Origin: Bacteroides sp. AN502(2024)
GTDB taxonomy: Bacteria; Bacteroidota; Bacteroidia; Bacteroidales; Bacteroidaceae
Assembly (NCBI RefSeq): GCF_041227145.1
Contig: NZ_JBGFSP010000003.1
Span: 1,178,001-1,242,000, forward strand
Reading direction: 5' to 3'
DNA length: 64,000 nt
Part shown: piece by piece, positions 18,337 through 31,057 of the stretch
Numbering within the stretch: position 1 is the stretch's first letter
Layout of the letters: the number at the start of each line of letters is the position of its first letter
Position numbers and translations under genes: made by a program
The notes under the pieces: generated by a model
Told to the model about the DNA's origin: nothing
Database searches by the model: none
The model's input: only the letters and a program-made list of their open reading frames with translations

Positions 18337-18984
18337 TTAAAACCAACTATCATCTTGGGTAGATGATGACTCCGACGTAACCGGCTTGGCCGTATCTACG
18401 GAAACATCGACCGAGTCCTCCGACATATCACCGGAGCCATCTCCTACCATCAATGTCAAAGAAGCTCCCATCGGAATCTTTTCTCCGGCGGACAACAGAC
18501 GTTCCTGATACTTCACTCCATATACCCAATCCTTCTCGCCATTTACCAGTTGAATCTGATTCAACTTGAAACCCGCATTCAGCAATTTAGCTTGTGCCTG
18601 ACGGAGAGAACTATTATCCGCCACATCAGGAATTACACGTAAGGGAACATCCAATGTATTGACAGTCAAATATATCGTACGCCCTTCCTTCACCTTCTCA
18701 CCAGCTCCCGGTTTCAGTTCAAGAATAACGCCTGCCGCTTTATCCTTGACATATCTCGTATCGGAAATCACATACACCAAACCATGATTTCGGAACATCT
18801 TTGTAGCCTCTTTTACAGTCATTCCTTTCACATCAGGAACCACGACAGTCTCACCATGATGTGTATATACATCAAGCCATCTCAGCACACCGAATATCAC
18901 CACTACTACCACTACAATCATGGCGATAATATTCAACCCAAAAAATTTATTTGTTTTAAAAGAAAAAAAATCTTTAATAGCCAT
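18337..18984 (-). CDS. PASTA-domain membrane protein
   Basis: From the ATG at 18984 the protein is 215 residues: a short cytoplasmic end, one transmembrane helix (LNIIAMIVVVVVVIFGVLRW) and two PASTA domains (VVVPDVKGMTVKEATKMFRN and VIPDVADNSSLRQAQAKLLN), then a Ser/Asp-rich tail. PASTA domains bind peptidoglycan fragments. There is no kinase domain, unlike Ser/Thr kinase PASTA proteins of Gram-positives. An upstream ATG at 19020 is unlikely because the -7 box at 19007-19014 lies inside that extension. First gene of the operon that also carries ddl. Confidence 0.85.
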   Translation of the reverse strand: MAIKDFFSFKTNKFFGLNIIAMIVVVVVVIFGVLRWLDVYTHHGETVVVPDVKGMTVKEATKMFRNHGLVYVISDTRYVKDKAAGVILELKPGAGEKVKEGRTIYLTVNTLDVPLRVIPDVADNSSLRQAQAKLLNAGFKLNQIQLVNGEKDWVYGVKYQERLLSAGEKIPMGASLTLMVGDGSGDMSEDSVDVSVDTAKPVTSESSSTQDDSWF

Positions 18985-19006
18985 ACGCATTGCTGTTAAT
19001 ATGAGC

Positions 19007-19014
19007 CAAAGATA
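19007..19014 (-). promoter_or_regulatory. -7 promoter element for the PASTA-to-rhodanese operon
   Basis: TATCTTTG on the minus strand fits TAnnTTTG and lies about 22 bp upstream of the chosen PASTA start at 18984. It overlaps the longer possible reading frame and so decides the start. Confidence 0.6.
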
Positions 19015-19284
19015 CGACAAAATAGTTGAACTTTAAAAAAGTAGGCGACGAAAAATGTCCCTATATGCTTATAAGAACACCTACCATCGCCATAATTGTT
19101 GCAACTATAATCCCCACTTTTATAGATTTCACAACCTTATATAATTATACGGAATTCAGATCCCGGATATACTCTTCCATAACATTTGTCCGCCCATAGA
19201 CTTTATCAGTCGACAAAGAAAATCAAAAAGTCAGAGATAAGAGTAAACCATACAGCCTTTGTAACATACAATTCTTCTGAAAAC
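19015..19284. other. Gap upstream of the PASTA operon
   Basis: This stretch between the operon promoter and the rpmH terminator is AT-rich and has no convincing ORF or RNA gene. Nothing specific is recognised in it. Confidence 0.35.
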
Positions 19285-19317
19285 AAAAAGGCGGAAATCC
19301 AATTCTCCGCCTTTTTT
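19285..19317 (-). terminator. Bidirectional terminator after rpmH
   Basis: AAAAAGGCGGA pairs with TCCGCCTTTTT around a short loop, ending 20 bp beyond the rpmH stop in the minus direction. A T run is present on both strands. Confidence 0.8.
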
Positions 19318-19336
19318 GTTTCCTGATGACAAGTGA

Positions 19337-19498
19337 TTACCACTTTTGTCCATTGTACTCATCAGAAACAGTCAGTTTCTTTCTGCCTTTTGCACGACGA
19401 GCGGCTAATACTCTACGACCATTAGCCGATGCCATTCTCTCACGGAAACCGTGTTTGTTCTTTCTCTTTCTGTTAGAGGGTTGAAATGTTCTTTTCAT
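19337..19498 (-). CDS. rpmH: 50S ribosomal protein L34
   Basis: A 53-residue, strongly basic protein starting [19 protein letters not shown] and continuing with [19 protein letters not shown], the complete L34 signature. The C-terminal tail [13 protein letters not shown] is the longer form seen in Bacteroidota. It is a structural component of the large ribosomal subunit. The usual rpmH neighbours in other phyla (rnpA, dnaA) are not here; the gene stands alone between its own promoter and terminator. Confidence 0.97.
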   Translation of the reverse strand: MKRTFQPSNRKRKNKHGFRERMASANGRRVLAARRAKGRKKLTVSDEYNGQKW

Positions 19499-19542
19499 TA
19501 CTATATCTTGTTTTTATGTTATTATTCCACGTAATCGGGCTG

Positions 19543-19550
19543 CAAAAATA
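19543..19550 (-). promoter_or_regulatory. -7 promoter element for rpmH
   Basis: TATTTTTG on the minus strand fits TAnnTTTG and is 44 bp upstream of the rpmH ATG. Confidence 0.6.
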
Positions 19551-19600
19551 GGCACTTTTTTTAAATTAACCAAGAGATAACTCATTTTTGCTCAAAAGTT

Positions 19601-19632
19601 TTTGTGTTTTTTACTGATTTAGATTACTTTTG
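19601..19632 (+). promoter_or_regulatory. Full -33/-7 promoter for efp
   Basis: TTTG at 19601-19604 and TACTTTTG at 19625-19632 are separated by 20 bp, the expected Bacteroides -33/-7 spacing. The efp ATG is 58 bp further on. Confidence 0.75.
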
Positions 19633-19690
19633 CACTCAAATTTCTGTAATAACAATTAAACAACAATAATATAATAAGAAAAATAGCAGT

Positions 19691-20257
19691 ATGATTAATG
19701 CTCAAGACATCAAAAACGGAACTTGTATCCGTATGGACGGAAAGCTCTATTTCTGTATTGAATTCCTGCATGTAAAACCAGGTAAAGGTAATACTTTCAT
19801 GCGTACAAAACTGAAAGATGTAGTTAGCGGGTACGTTTTAGAACGCCGTTTCAACATCGGTGAAAAGTTGGAAGATGTACGTGTAGAACGTCGTCCTTAT
19901 CAGTTTTTATATAAAGAAGGAGAAGATTATATCTTTATGAACCAGGAGACATTCGACCAACATCCTATCTCTCACGATCTGATCAATGGTGTCGACTTTT
20001 TACTCGAAGGTATGGTGGTAGATGTTGTTTCTGACGCTTCTACCGAAACTGTACTTTATGCAGATATGCCGATCAAAGTTCAAATGAAAGTAACTTACAC
20101 AGAACCAGGATTGAAAGGTGATACAGCTACTAATACCCTAAAACCTGCCACTGTAGAATCCGGCGCAACTGTACGCGTTCCATTGTTTATCAACGAAGGC
20201 GAAACAATTGAAATCGATACCCGCGACGGTTCTTATGTAGGACGTGTGAAAGCATAA
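19691..20257 (+). CDS. efp: Translation elongation factor P
   Basis: A 188-residue, three-domain EF-P that relieves ribosome stalling at consecutive prolines. The N-terminal KOW-like domain has HVKPGKGNTFMRTKLKD; the lysine at residue 32 in PGKGN is at the tip position that is post-translationally modified in other bacteria. The C-terminal OB domains end with GETIEIDTRDGSYVGRVKA. No modification enzyme genes (epmA/epmB) are beside it. It is followed by a strong terminator shared with the converging phosphatase gene. Confidence 0.97.
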   Translation: MINAQDIKNGTCIRMDGKLYFCIEFLHVKPGKGNTFMRTKLKDVVSGYVLERRFNIGEKLEDVRVERRPYQFLYKEGEDYIFMNQETFDQHPISHDLINGVDFLLEGMVVDVVSDASTETVLYADMPIKVQMKVTYTEPGLKGDTATNTLKPATVESGATVRVPLFINEGETIEIDTRDGSYVGRVKA

Positions 20258-20266
20258 TCCACATAA

Positions 20267-20305
20267 AAAAATAGCCGGTAATCTTTGGACTACCGGCTAT
20301 TTTTA
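20267..20305. terminator. Bidirectional terminator between efp and the alkaline phosphatase gene
   Basis: AATAGCCGGTA pairs with TACCGGCTATT around an 11-base loop, with A and T runs outside the stem, serving both converging genes. Confidence 0.88.
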
Positions 20306-20324
20306 TGTCTTTACAGATGATTTT

Positions 20325-21725
20325 TTATTTATATCCTGCCGCTTTGGCAATTCTCTTCGGAATTTCAGTATTATCTATCTTTTCACCGAACAGATCAGCA
20401 CCGGCTCCGATAGCAAACACAGGAATAAAACCTGCAGAGTGTCCGCCACTCACCCAACCTACCATAGCTATTTCATCCATAACCTCTTTGGCACGTGCAG
20501 CCATCGGTTCACTCTTTGAGTACAAACTTTCAGCAAATACCACCTTATTTCTCACGAATGACTTCTCGAACTCATCACGCAACTTCTTTTCCTGCTCCCA
20601 AGAGATGGGGAATTGCTTCCAGAAACCCATTTCCTCACCGAGGAATGTTTTCATATCTTCCCAAGTCACTTTATTGCCTTTTGATTTTCTCAATTCACTG
20701 ATGCGTTTCGAAAGTTCGTCAGCAGAATGTTTCTGATATTGCAATGCTTTCAAATTCAGTGCATACTGTCCCGTACCGAGTACAATACCGCCAGTTTCAT
20801 GGTCCGCAGTGACTACAATCAGTGTTTCTTTCGGATGTTTCTTATAGAATTCGTAGGCTACTTTGATTGCATCATCCATATCTTTCACTTCATTAAACAC
20901 AGTAGCGGCATCATTGGAGTGGCAAGCCCAGTCAATCTTCCCGCCTTCTACCATCAAAAAGAAACCTTTGTTCTTGCCTTTAGTCAGGAAATCGATAGCA
21001 CTCTCAGTAATCTGCGCCAATGTCAAATCACCTTCTTTACGGTCAATAGCATAAGGCAAACAAGACGGATTGGCACCTTCTTCCTGAATAAGAATCATTT
21101 TGTCAGCTTTACCGGCTTTCGCCTTGTAGTCATTATATCCACGTGCCACTGTATATCCAGCTTCTTCAAAGATCGGATAAATACTCGGAGCTTTCTTCTT
21201 ATCAAAAGAAGTAGTCGGCTTCAGGAAACCACCACCTGCATAAAAGTCGAAATTTGCTTTCGGCAAGTCAAGGGCGATTTCATAATACATATTACGGTCC
21301 GGCTGGTGTGCATAAAATGCAGCAGGGGTGGCATGATCTACACTGACAGAGGTAGTGATACCTACTTTCTTGCCTGCTTTCTTAGCTTTCTCGGCTACAG
21401 TCTGAATCGCATTCTTATCTTCTCCCACAGCAATAGCATGATTATACGTTTTCTGTCCCGTTGCCAGTGCAGTACCCGCAGCAGCAGAGTCGGTTACAGA
21501 ATTTGTTGCAGAGAAAGTAGTTGCCATGGTAGCGACCGGGAATTGGGTAAATAACAAAGGCTCGATGCCAATGCGTCCGTTCTGAAGCTCAGCCTGATAC
21601 ATCTCCGTACCATTTACCTGATTCACTCCCATTCCATCACCGATGAAATAAAATACGTACTTTGCCTGTCCGTTTGCTACAACGGAAATAAGGACAAAGA
21701 ACAATGAGTAAATTAACTTTTTCAT
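20325..21725 (-). CDS. Alkaline phosphatase (PhoA type)
   Basis: A 466-residue secreted enzyme with signal peptide MKKLIYSLFFVLISVVANGQ. Metal and catalytic motifs are present: YFIGDGMGVNQV, the nucleophile-serine loop NSVTDSAAAGTALATGQKT, VTADHETGG and VSGGHSAGFIPVFA. It hydrolyses phosphomonoesters, probably in the periplasm, with zinc and magnesium. It is transcribed alone from a -7 box at 21760-21767. No phosphate-regulation box was identified. Confidence 0.94.
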   Translation of the reverse strand: MKKLIYSLFFVLISVVANGQAKYVFYFIGDGMGVNQVNGTEMYQAELQNGRIGIEPLLFTQFPVATMATTFSATNSVTDSAAAGTALATGQKTYNHAIAVGEDKNAIQTVAEKAKKAGKKVGITTSVSVDHATPAAFYAHQPDRNMYYEIALDLPKANFDFYAGGGFLKPTTSFDKKKAPSIYPIFEEAGYTVARGYNDYKAKAGKADKMILIQEEGANPSCLPYAIDRKEGDLTLAQITESAIDFLTKGKNKGFFLMVEGGKIDWACHSNDAATVFNEVKDMDDAIKVAYEFYKKHPKETLIVVTADHETGGIVLGTGQYALNLKALQYQKHSADELSKRISELRKSKGNKVTWEDMKTFLGEEMGFWKQFPISWEQEKKLRDEFEKSFVRNKVVFAESLYSKSEPMAARAKEVMDEIAMVGWVSGGHSAGFIPVFAIGAGADLFGEKIDNTEIPKRIAKAAGYK

Positions 21726-21759
21726 TCCTTAATAATTTTATTGTTAGATTAGTTGTCTA

Positions 21760-21767
21760 CAAAGGTA
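21760..21767 (-). promoter_or_regulatory. -7 promoter element for the alkaline phosphatase gene
   Basis: TACCTTTG on the minus strand fits TAnnTTTG, 34 bp upstream of the ATG. Confidence 0.55.
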
Positions 21768-21859
21768 GAAAAAAAGATATGCAGTGACAATCGAACACTA
21801 ATATAAATAACGGATATTACCTTCCTTTATAGGCCTTATTCACCTTAATATATTACAAA

Positions 21860-23452
21860 TTACAGATTCATCACATTCTGCTCAAAACAGTCTTTATCAC
21901 CGACAGCCTTATTGCGCATCCGGCTACGGTAATTATAAATGGTTGCTAAAGAATAGCCCAAGAAATGAGCAATCTTGTTACTGTCTACTACCCCTAAGCG
22001 GATTAGTGCAAAGATACGAAGTTCCGTGGTCAGAAGTTCGTTAGATTTCGGATATATGCGTCCCTCTTCTACCAGCAGTTCATTAAAAGAAGTAATAAAA
22101 TTGGGGAAAAGCTTCAAGAAAGACCTATCGAACTCATTATAAAATTCATTTCGCTCATCACGGATGAACTGTTCGGACTTTATGGCTTTGAACAGGTCTT
22201 CGATGCGGGATGCCATAGCCAATTTGGCTAATGAACGACGATAAGTCTCCAGCTTATCCAAATAGCTGACACATCTGTCCAAATAACGAGCGATATATAC
22301 TTCTTTGATTTTTCCCGTCTGTTCCAGTTCTTTATTTACTACCTGCATCTGTTTGTTCGCCACCCTTAAATCACGCCGCATGACAGACAGCTTTTTCATC
22401 CAACGATACAAATAGAAAACGGCAATAAGGAGGAAGAAAGACAGCATACTGACACTAATAAGCATTGCCTGAAAAATAGCACGCTCTTTCTCTTCCTTCA
22501 GTTTATAAGCCTTATCTATAATAGGAAAGAACTCTGTCACCTCGATAAAACGCAAACGAGCATTACAGGCTACGGCATCTTCCATCGAACAACTCAGATA
22601 TTTGTAAGCACGATCTACATCACCCAATTCATACATCAAATATGCCAGCTTCTGCAACGCAGCATACTCCCTGACAGAAGATTCCAAATCGGCGATAGCC
22701 GTCAATATCAAATAATAAATTTCCTTCTCCTTATCTTTCTTCATGCCGTACGCTTCAGATATTGTGTAATAGATATAAACTTTTTGGCGTTCGTCAACCA
22801 TATCTTTCAGCGCATCACCAAGCATCACCAAAGCAGAATCAGCTTTACCTGTAACTATACATTTCTCCGCTAATACAATCGTACGGTTTATTTCAGGAGA
22901 CATCACACTAATGATAGAATCGCGGTATAAGTCTGTTTTTTCCAGATATTTCTTTTTTTCTTCTTTATTGGTGGTATAATCGGCAAGCCAGCCATAGCAG
23001 GCACGATAAGTCTGATAATAGGCCAGCAACGTTTGTTTGTCCAGTTTCTCCGAGTTTATTTTCTTCAATTCTTCCATAGCTTCAATATACATTCCCATCA
23101 CCCCCAATGCCGTCACACGATCAATTACAATCTCATTCGCTAACTCCGGGCAGTTCAGTTGAGGGAGAATTTGCTGTCTCTTATTGATATAATGAAGCGC
23201 AGAGTCTGCCTGATAATGAAGATAAACATCAAACAAAGAACCATACAACCGATATTTATCAGCAAATGTAACCGAATGAGCCAGTTGCACTTTCAGCGCA
23301 TCAATAGTCTTCTCTTTCTCAATCTGAAAAACTTCTTTCCTACTTATAATATCATCCAGCCTTCTAAGAACGACCTCATTATCAATCTGTTTGGCAGACA
23401 GGATAGTCGGACAAACGAAAAGAAAAGCTAAGATATAGGCTACATTCCTCAT
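21860..23452 (-). CDS. susR: SusR-like membrane-spanning regulator of starch utilisation
   Basis: A 530-residue protein with a signal peptide ([20 protein letters not shown]), a helical TPR-like periplasmic region to about residue 325, one transmembrane helix (about 327-348, [20 protein letters not shown]), a coiled coil, and a cytoplasmic C-terminal part ending in a LuxR-like helix-turn-helix (about 492-515, [20 protein letters not shown]). This is the SusR/DUF6377 architecture: a sensor that responds to maltose or longer malto-oligosaccharides and activates the sus genes. It is divergent from susB, separated by the susA relic. Confidence 0.9.
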   Translation of the reverse strand: MRNVAYILAFLFVCPTILSAKQIDNEVVLRRLDDIISRKEVFQIEKEKTIDALKVQLAHSVTFADKYRLYGSLFDVYLHYQADSALHYINKRQQILPQLNCPELANEIVIDRVTALGVMGMYIEAMEELKKINSEKLDKQTLLAYYQTYRACYGWLADYTTNKEEKKKYLEKTDLYRDSIISVMSPEINRTIVLAEKCIVTGKADSALVMLGDALKDMVDERQKVYIYYTISEAYGMKKDKEKEIYYLILTAIADLESSVREYAALQKLAYLMYELGDVDRAYKYLSCSMEDAVACNARLRFIEVTEFFPIIDKAYKLKEEKERAIFQAMLISVSMLSFFLLIAVFYLYRWMKKLSVMRRDLRVANKQMQVVNKELEQTGKIKEVYIARYLDRCVSYLDKLETYRRSLAKLAMASRIEDLFKAIKSEQFIRDERNEFYNEFDRSFLKLFPNFITSFNELLVEEGRIYPKSNELLTTELRIFALIRLGVVDSNKIAHFLGYSLATIYNYRSRMRNKAVGDKDCFEQNVMNL

Positions 23453-23473
23453 AGATTACTTTTTAAGATGCCA

Positions 23474-23481
23474 CAAATATA
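23474..23481 (-). promoter_or_regulatory. -7 promoter element for susR
   Basis: TATATTTG on the minus strand fits TAnnTTTG, 21 bp upstream of the susR ATG. Confidence 0.6.
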
Positions 23482-23561
23482 CGGAATATTGTAATGAACG
23501 TGAAAAATACGTTCAAAAGAATTTTTAATTCGAAATGATGCACATAATTACTTTAATGCGG

Positions 23562-26289
<2,728 letters not shown>

Positions 26290-26377
26290 GAACTAAGATT
26301 GAGAGAATATAGTTCTCAGTAGGTATTATTTAGAGAGAGAATTTTGATTTTTGATAAAATAACTTTAAATTAGAGAC

Positions 26378-29300
26378 ATGAAAAAGAGCTTAAGACTTAA
26401 AGCCCTACTCACATTATTGGTGGGACTCTTCCTTTCCATTGAAGCATTTGCCCAGCAAATAGCAGTCAAGGGGCATGTGAAAGACACAACGGGTGAACCT
26501 ATCATCGGTGCGAACGTACTGGTAAAAGGTACAACCAATGGAACAATAACTGATTTCAATGGTAACTTTATGTTGAATGTACGGAAAGACGCCATTCTTT
26601 CCATTTCATTCGTCGGCTATAAATCTGCAGAGGTGAAAGCTGCTCCTTCAGTAATGGTTACATTGGAAGATGATTCTCAAGTACTGGACGCAGTAGTCGT
26701 TATCGGCTACGGCTCGGTGAAGAAGAATGATATGACCGGTTCGGTTACAGCCATCAAACCGGACAAGCTAAATAAAGGTTTGATTACCAACGCACAGGAC
26801 ATGATGACCGGAAAGATTGCCGGTGTGAGCGTCATCAGCAAAGGCGGAGCTCCGGGTGCAGGTGCAACAATTCGTATCCGAGGCGGTTCTTCACTGGCTG
26901 CGGAAAACGACCCGCTGATTGTAATCGATGGTCTGGCAATGGATAATAAAGGAGTGAAAGGTTTGTCCAACCCTCTATCCATGGTCAACCCTAATGATAT
27001 TGAAAGCTTTACCGTATTGAAAGATGCTTCAGCTACCGCTATTTATGGTTCGCGTGCTTCCAATGGTGTTATCATCATCACAACGAAGAAAGGTCAGGCA
27101 GGTGCACGTCCCACCATCTCTTATGACGGCAATTTATCTGTCAGCAATGTAAAATCTACCGTTGATGTAATGGACGGAGACCAGTTTCGTTCTTTCATCA
27201 AAAACATTTGGGGAGAAGAAAGCGAAGCTTATAGCAAACTAGGAAACGGCAATACCGACTGGCAGAAAGAGATATTCCGCGCAGCCGTAAGTACAGACCA
27301 TAACCTCACTATTTCCGGTGGATTAAAGAATATGCCTTACCGCGTTTCTTTCGGTTATACCAACCAGAATGGCATTGTGAAAACATCCAAGTTCGAACGT
27401 TATACGGCATCTGTCAGTCTGGCTCCTTCTTTCTTTAAAGACCATCTGAAAGTAAATGCCAACCTGAAAGGTATGATTGCCAAAAACCGTTATGCCGACG
27501 GTAATGCGGTAGGTTCTGCAGTCAGCTTTGACCCTACACAATCCGTCCGTTCCGATGATCCCTACCATCAATACTATTTTGACGGATATTTCCAATGGAA
27601 TACGGATGCTTCTTCTTTGAATGACGACACATGGAAACGTACTTTTAACACCAATGCCCCCGGTAATCCGGTCGCCTTGATAGAAGAAAAAGACGATCGT
27701 GCCATCTCCAAATCTTTAATCGGTAATCTGGAACTGGATTATAAGTTTCATTTCTTGCCGGACTTGCACGCACACGTGAACGGTGGCATGGACCTCTCTA
27801 CGGGTAAGCAATATACGGATGTCTCCCCCTATTCTTCGACCAACAACTATTATGGCAGCTATGGCTGGGAACAGAAAGACAAGTACAACCTCTCTTTGAA
27901 CGCTTACCTGCAATACAACAAAGATTTTACCGACAAACATCGTTTCGATGTAATGGCAGGCTATGAATGGCAACACTTCCATGATACGTCCGACCAGGAA
28001 TATTGGGGACTCTATCCACTGTCGAACAACGTGGTAGAGAACAGAGGTCAGCGTTACAACAATACCTCAAGTGGTTCGGCTACGGAAAGTTATCTGGTAT
28101 CTTTCTTCGGTCGTGTCAATTACACACTGCTGGACCGTTACCTGTTTACGGCAACCGTACGCCAGGATGGTTCTTCCCGTTTCCACAAAAACAACCGTTG
28201 GGGATTGTTCCCGTCTTTTGCTTTGGGATGGAAGTTGAAAGAGGAAGCTTTCCTGAAAGACGTTGATGTACTTTCGGATTTAAAACTTCGTCTTGGCTAT
28301 GGTATTACCGGTCAGCAGAATATCAATTCGGGCGACTATCCATATCTGGCTGTTTATGAGACAAACAAAGACGGGGCTTACTATCCTATCTTGGGAGAAG
28401 GAACCACTTACCGCCCGAATGCATACAACCCGGACTTGAAATGGGAAAAGACGACCACTTATAATGTAGGTCTGGACTTCGGATTCCTGAACAACCGCAT
28501 CAACGGTGCTGTGGATTATTACTATCGCAAGACCACCGATTTGCTGAACAGCGTATTCGTTTCTGCCGGAACGAACTTCAAAAACAAGGTATTGTCCAAC
28601 GTCGGTTCATTAGAAAATTCAGGTATCGAATTCTCTATTAATTCAAAACCGGTTGTAACTACCGACTGGACATGGGACCTTGGCTTCAATATCACTTACA
28701 ATAAAAACGAAATCACCAAATTAACTACCGGAGATAGCGAAAATTATTATGTTGCTGCCGGAGACAATATCGGTGGAGGACGTGACATGAAAGCAATGGC
28801 ACATACCGTAGGACATCCGGCTTCTTCCTTCTATGTTTACCAGCAAGTGTATGACGAGAACGGAAAGCCTATCGAAAACGAATTTGTAGACCGCAACGGA
28901 GACGGAACGATTAACGGTGACGACCGCTACTTCTACAAGAAGCCGACAGCCGATGTACTTATGGGACTTACTTCCCGTCTTTCATACAAGTCATGGGATT
29001 TCAGTTTCTCACTGCGCGCCAGTTTGAACAATTATGTATATAACTCTGTCGAAGCAGGTGGCTCCGACTGCAACCCGACTTCCATCTATTCATTCGGCGC
29101 ACTTAACAACCGCCCGTTGATGGGAGTGGCAAACAATATCCAAAGCAAGAACGACAACACCTTGCTGTCCGATTACTTCGTTCAGAATGCCTCTTTCATG
29201 AAATGTGACAACATCACTTTGGGATACTCGTTCAAAAAGCTGTTCGGCGCTTCGATTGGCGGACGCGTATATGCAGCCGTACAGAACGTATTCACTATCA

Positions 29301-29401
29301 CCAAATACAAAGGACTTGACCCTGAAGTAGAAAAGGGATTGGATAACAATATTTATCCACGTCCTCTGACTACGTTAATCGGTTTGAGCCTTAATTTCTA
29401 A
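26378..29401 (+). CDS. susC: SusC TonB-dependent oligosaccharide transporter
   Basis: A 1007-residue outer-membrane transporter. It has a signal peptide ending AFAQQ, an N-terminal carboxypeptidase-regulatory-like domain (IAVKGHVKDTTGEPIIGANV), a plug with the TonB-dependent receptor motif VIGYGSVKKNDMTGSV and IRIRGGSSLAAENDPLIVID, and a long barrel ending in LTTLIGLSLNF. With SusD as the lid it imports starch oligosaccharides using TonB energy. The susD start is 19 bp downstream, the usual tight pairing. Confidence 0.96.
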   Translation: MKKSLRLKALLTLLVGLFLSIEAFAQQIAVKGHVKDTTGEPIIGANVLVKGTTNGTITDFNGNFMLNVRKDAILSISFVGYKSAEVKAAPSVMVTLEDDSQVLDAVVVIGYGSVKKNDMTGSVTAIKPDKLNKGLITNAQDMMTGKIAGVSVISKGGAPGAGATIRIRGGSSLAAENDPLIVIDGLAMDNKGVKGLSNPLSMVNPNDIESFTVLKDASATAIYGSRASNGVIIITTKKGQAGARPTISYDGNLSVSNVKSTVDVMDGDQFRSFIKNIWGEESEAYSKLGNGNTDWQKEIFRAAVSTDHNLTISGGLKNMPYRVSFGYTNQNGIVKTSKFERYTASVSLAPSFFKDHLKVNANLKGMIAKNRYADGNAVGSAVSFDPTQSVRSDDPYHQYYFDGYFQWNTDASSLNDDTWKRTFNTNAPGNPVALIEEKDDRAISKSLIGNLELDYKFHFLPDLHAHVNGGMDLSTGKQYTDVSPYSSTNNYYGSYGWEQKDKYNLSLNAYLQYNKDFTDKHRFDVMAGYEWQHFHDTSDQEYWGLYPLSNNVVENRGQRYNNTSSGSATESYLVSFFGRVNYTLLDRYLFTATVRQDGSSRFHKNNRWGLFPSFALGWKLKEEAFLKDVDVLSDLKLRLGYGITGQQNINSGDYPYLAVYETNKDGAYYPILGEGTTYRPNAYNPDLKWEKTTTYNVGLDFGFLNNRINGAVDYYYRKTTDLLNSVFVSAGTNFKNKVLSNVGSLENSGIEFSINSKPVVTTDWTWDLGFNITYNKNEITKLTTGDSENYYVAAGDNIGGGRDMKAMAHTVGHPASSFYVYQQVYDENGKPIENEFVDRNGDGTINGDDRYFYKKPTADVLMGLTSRLSYKSWDFSFSLRASLNNYVYNSVEAGGSDCNPTSIYSFGALNNRPLMGVANNIQSKNDNTLLSDYFVQNASFMKCDNITLGYSFKKLFGASIGGRVYAAVQNVFTITKYKGLDPEVEKGLDNNIYPRPLTTLIGLSLNF

Positions 29402-29420
29402 ACCTACTAAAATACCAATT

Positions 29421-31019
29421 ATGAAATTCAGATATATAAAATCAATCCTATCGGCTGCCTCACTATTACTGGCAGTCAGCGTGACTTCATGTATCGGTGA
29501 CCTGGATGCGACTCCTATCGACCCGAATATAGTGATGACATTCGACCAAGCAAGCGTTTTTAACAAGATATATGGCACCCTCGGACTGACTGGTCAGAAA
29601 GGTCCCGACGGAAGCGGTGACTTGGACGACATCGACGAAGGTACTTCCTCTTTCTACCGTATGACTTGGTGTGCCAACCAATTGATGACAGATGAAGCGA
29701 TTGTCAATTCATGGAACGATGCCGGTGTCGCTACTATTGCCGATTGCAGTTGGAGTTCTTCCAATGAAATCGTGACAGGACTCTATTACCGTCTGACATT
29801 CGATATCACTTTGTGCAACTACTTCTTAGAACAAACGGAAGGACTGACAGATGATGAAACGACACGCCAACGTGCAGAAGTACGTTTTATCCGTGCTTTG
29901 AACAACTACTACCTGATGGATATGTTCGGCAATCCGCCGTATTGCGACAAAGTATCAACAGAGAAGCCTCAGCAAATACAACGTGCGGATCTCTTCGCGA
30001 AGATTGAAGAAGAGTTGAAAGAAATCGGTGACGACGCCACTGCCACACTGGCACAGCCGCTTCAAACGACTTACGGCCGTGTAGACCGTGTTGCCGCCTG
30101 GTTATTGCTGGCACGTATGTATCTCAACGCAGAAGTCTATACCGGCACGCCTCAATGGGGAAAAGCCAAAGAATATGCCCAAAAAGTGATTGATTCCGGA
30201 TATAAACTGGCTCCTGTCTACAAACACCTGTTCATGGCAGATAATGACGGCAGCAATGTCAACAAGGCAAGACAGGAAGTGATACTTCCGATTTTGCAGG
30301 ATGGTGTGAGAACCAAGAGTTGGGGTGGTTCGCTGTTCTTGATTGCAGGTACGCACAAAAGTGACACAGGCATGAATCCCTGGGGAAGCAAGCAAGGATG
30401 GGGCGGCCCGCATTGTCGCCAGACAATGGTAGCCAAATTCTTCCCGAACGTAAATGATGCCCCTTCCGTATTGGAAAACCAGATGGTAGTGGCAGCAAAA
30501 GATGATCGTGCCTTGATGTGCGGAGTGCAGAGAAGTACGTCGACAGGCGACAATATGAGCTTTACAGACGGATTCGCATGTGCCAAATTCTCGAACATCC
30601 GTGCAGACAACGGACTGACAAGCGATACGGACAATCCCGATATGGATATACCTCTTCTTCGTATGGCAGAAGCTTATCTGATTGTAGCAGAAGCCAGCAT
30701 CCGTGCCAACAATGGTGTTTCTACTCAGGAGACCATAGACGCTATGCATGAAATCCGTAAGCGTGCGAACGCCGCCGAATCTGCTTCATACACATTGACG
30801 GACATCCGTGACGAATGGGCGCGTGAGTTCTGGTTTGAAGGTCGCCGCCGCATTGACTTGATTCGTTTCGGCGATTTCGGCGGACGCACCGACTATAACT
30901 GGGATTGGAAAGGTGGAGAAAAACAAGGTACTGAAATAAAAAAGTTCCGCAACATTTATCCTATTCCTGCCAATGATATCAATGCGAATACGAATCTGAA
31001 GCAAAACCCGGAATATTAA
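29421..31019 (+). CDS. susD: SusD starch-binding surface lipoprotein
   Basis: A 532-residue lipoprotein with leader ending LAVSVTSC and the helical TPR-type fold of SusD. Family hallmarks include the N-terminal repeat region RMTWCANQLMTDEAIVNSWN, RAEVRFIRALNNYYLMDMFG and the C-terminal WAREFWFEGRRRIDLIRFGDF. It forms a complex with SusC and captures starch helices at the cell surface. It follows susC by 19 bp and precedes susE by 38 bp. Confidence 0.95.
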   Translation: MKFRYIKSILSAASLLLAVSVTSCIGDLDATPIDPNIVMTFDQASVFNKIYGTLGLTGQKGPDGSGDLDDIDEGTSSFYRMTWCANQLMTDEAIVNSWNDAGVATIADCSWSSSNEIVTGLYYRLTFDITLCNYFLEQTEGLTDDETTRQRAEVRFIRALNNYYLMDMFGNPPYCDKVSTEKPQQIQRADLFAKIEEELKEIGDDATATLAQPLQTTYGRVDRVAAWLLLARMYLNAEVYTGTPQWGKAKEYAQKVIDSGYKLAPVYKHLFMADNDGSNVNKARQEVILPILQDGVRTKSWGGSLFLIAGTHKSDTGMNPWGSKQGWGGPHCRQTMVAKFFPNVNDAPSVLENQMVVAAKDDRALMCGVQRSTSTGDNMSFTDGFACAKFSNIRADNGLTSDTDNPDMDIPLLRMAEAYLIVAEASIRANNGVSTQETIDAMHEIRKRANAAESASYTLTDIRDEWAREFWFEGRRRIDLIRFGDFGGRTDYNWDWKGGEKQGTEIKKFRNIYPIPANDINANTNLKQNPEY

Positions 31020-31057
31020 ACCAGACCGAAGTTATACTTTTATAAAAACAGAGTAAT

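Noticed and set aside
18985-19020. Earlier start for the PASTA protein
   Set aside because: The -7 box at 19007-19014 would lie within the coding part, and the added residues are not part of the predicted membrane topology.
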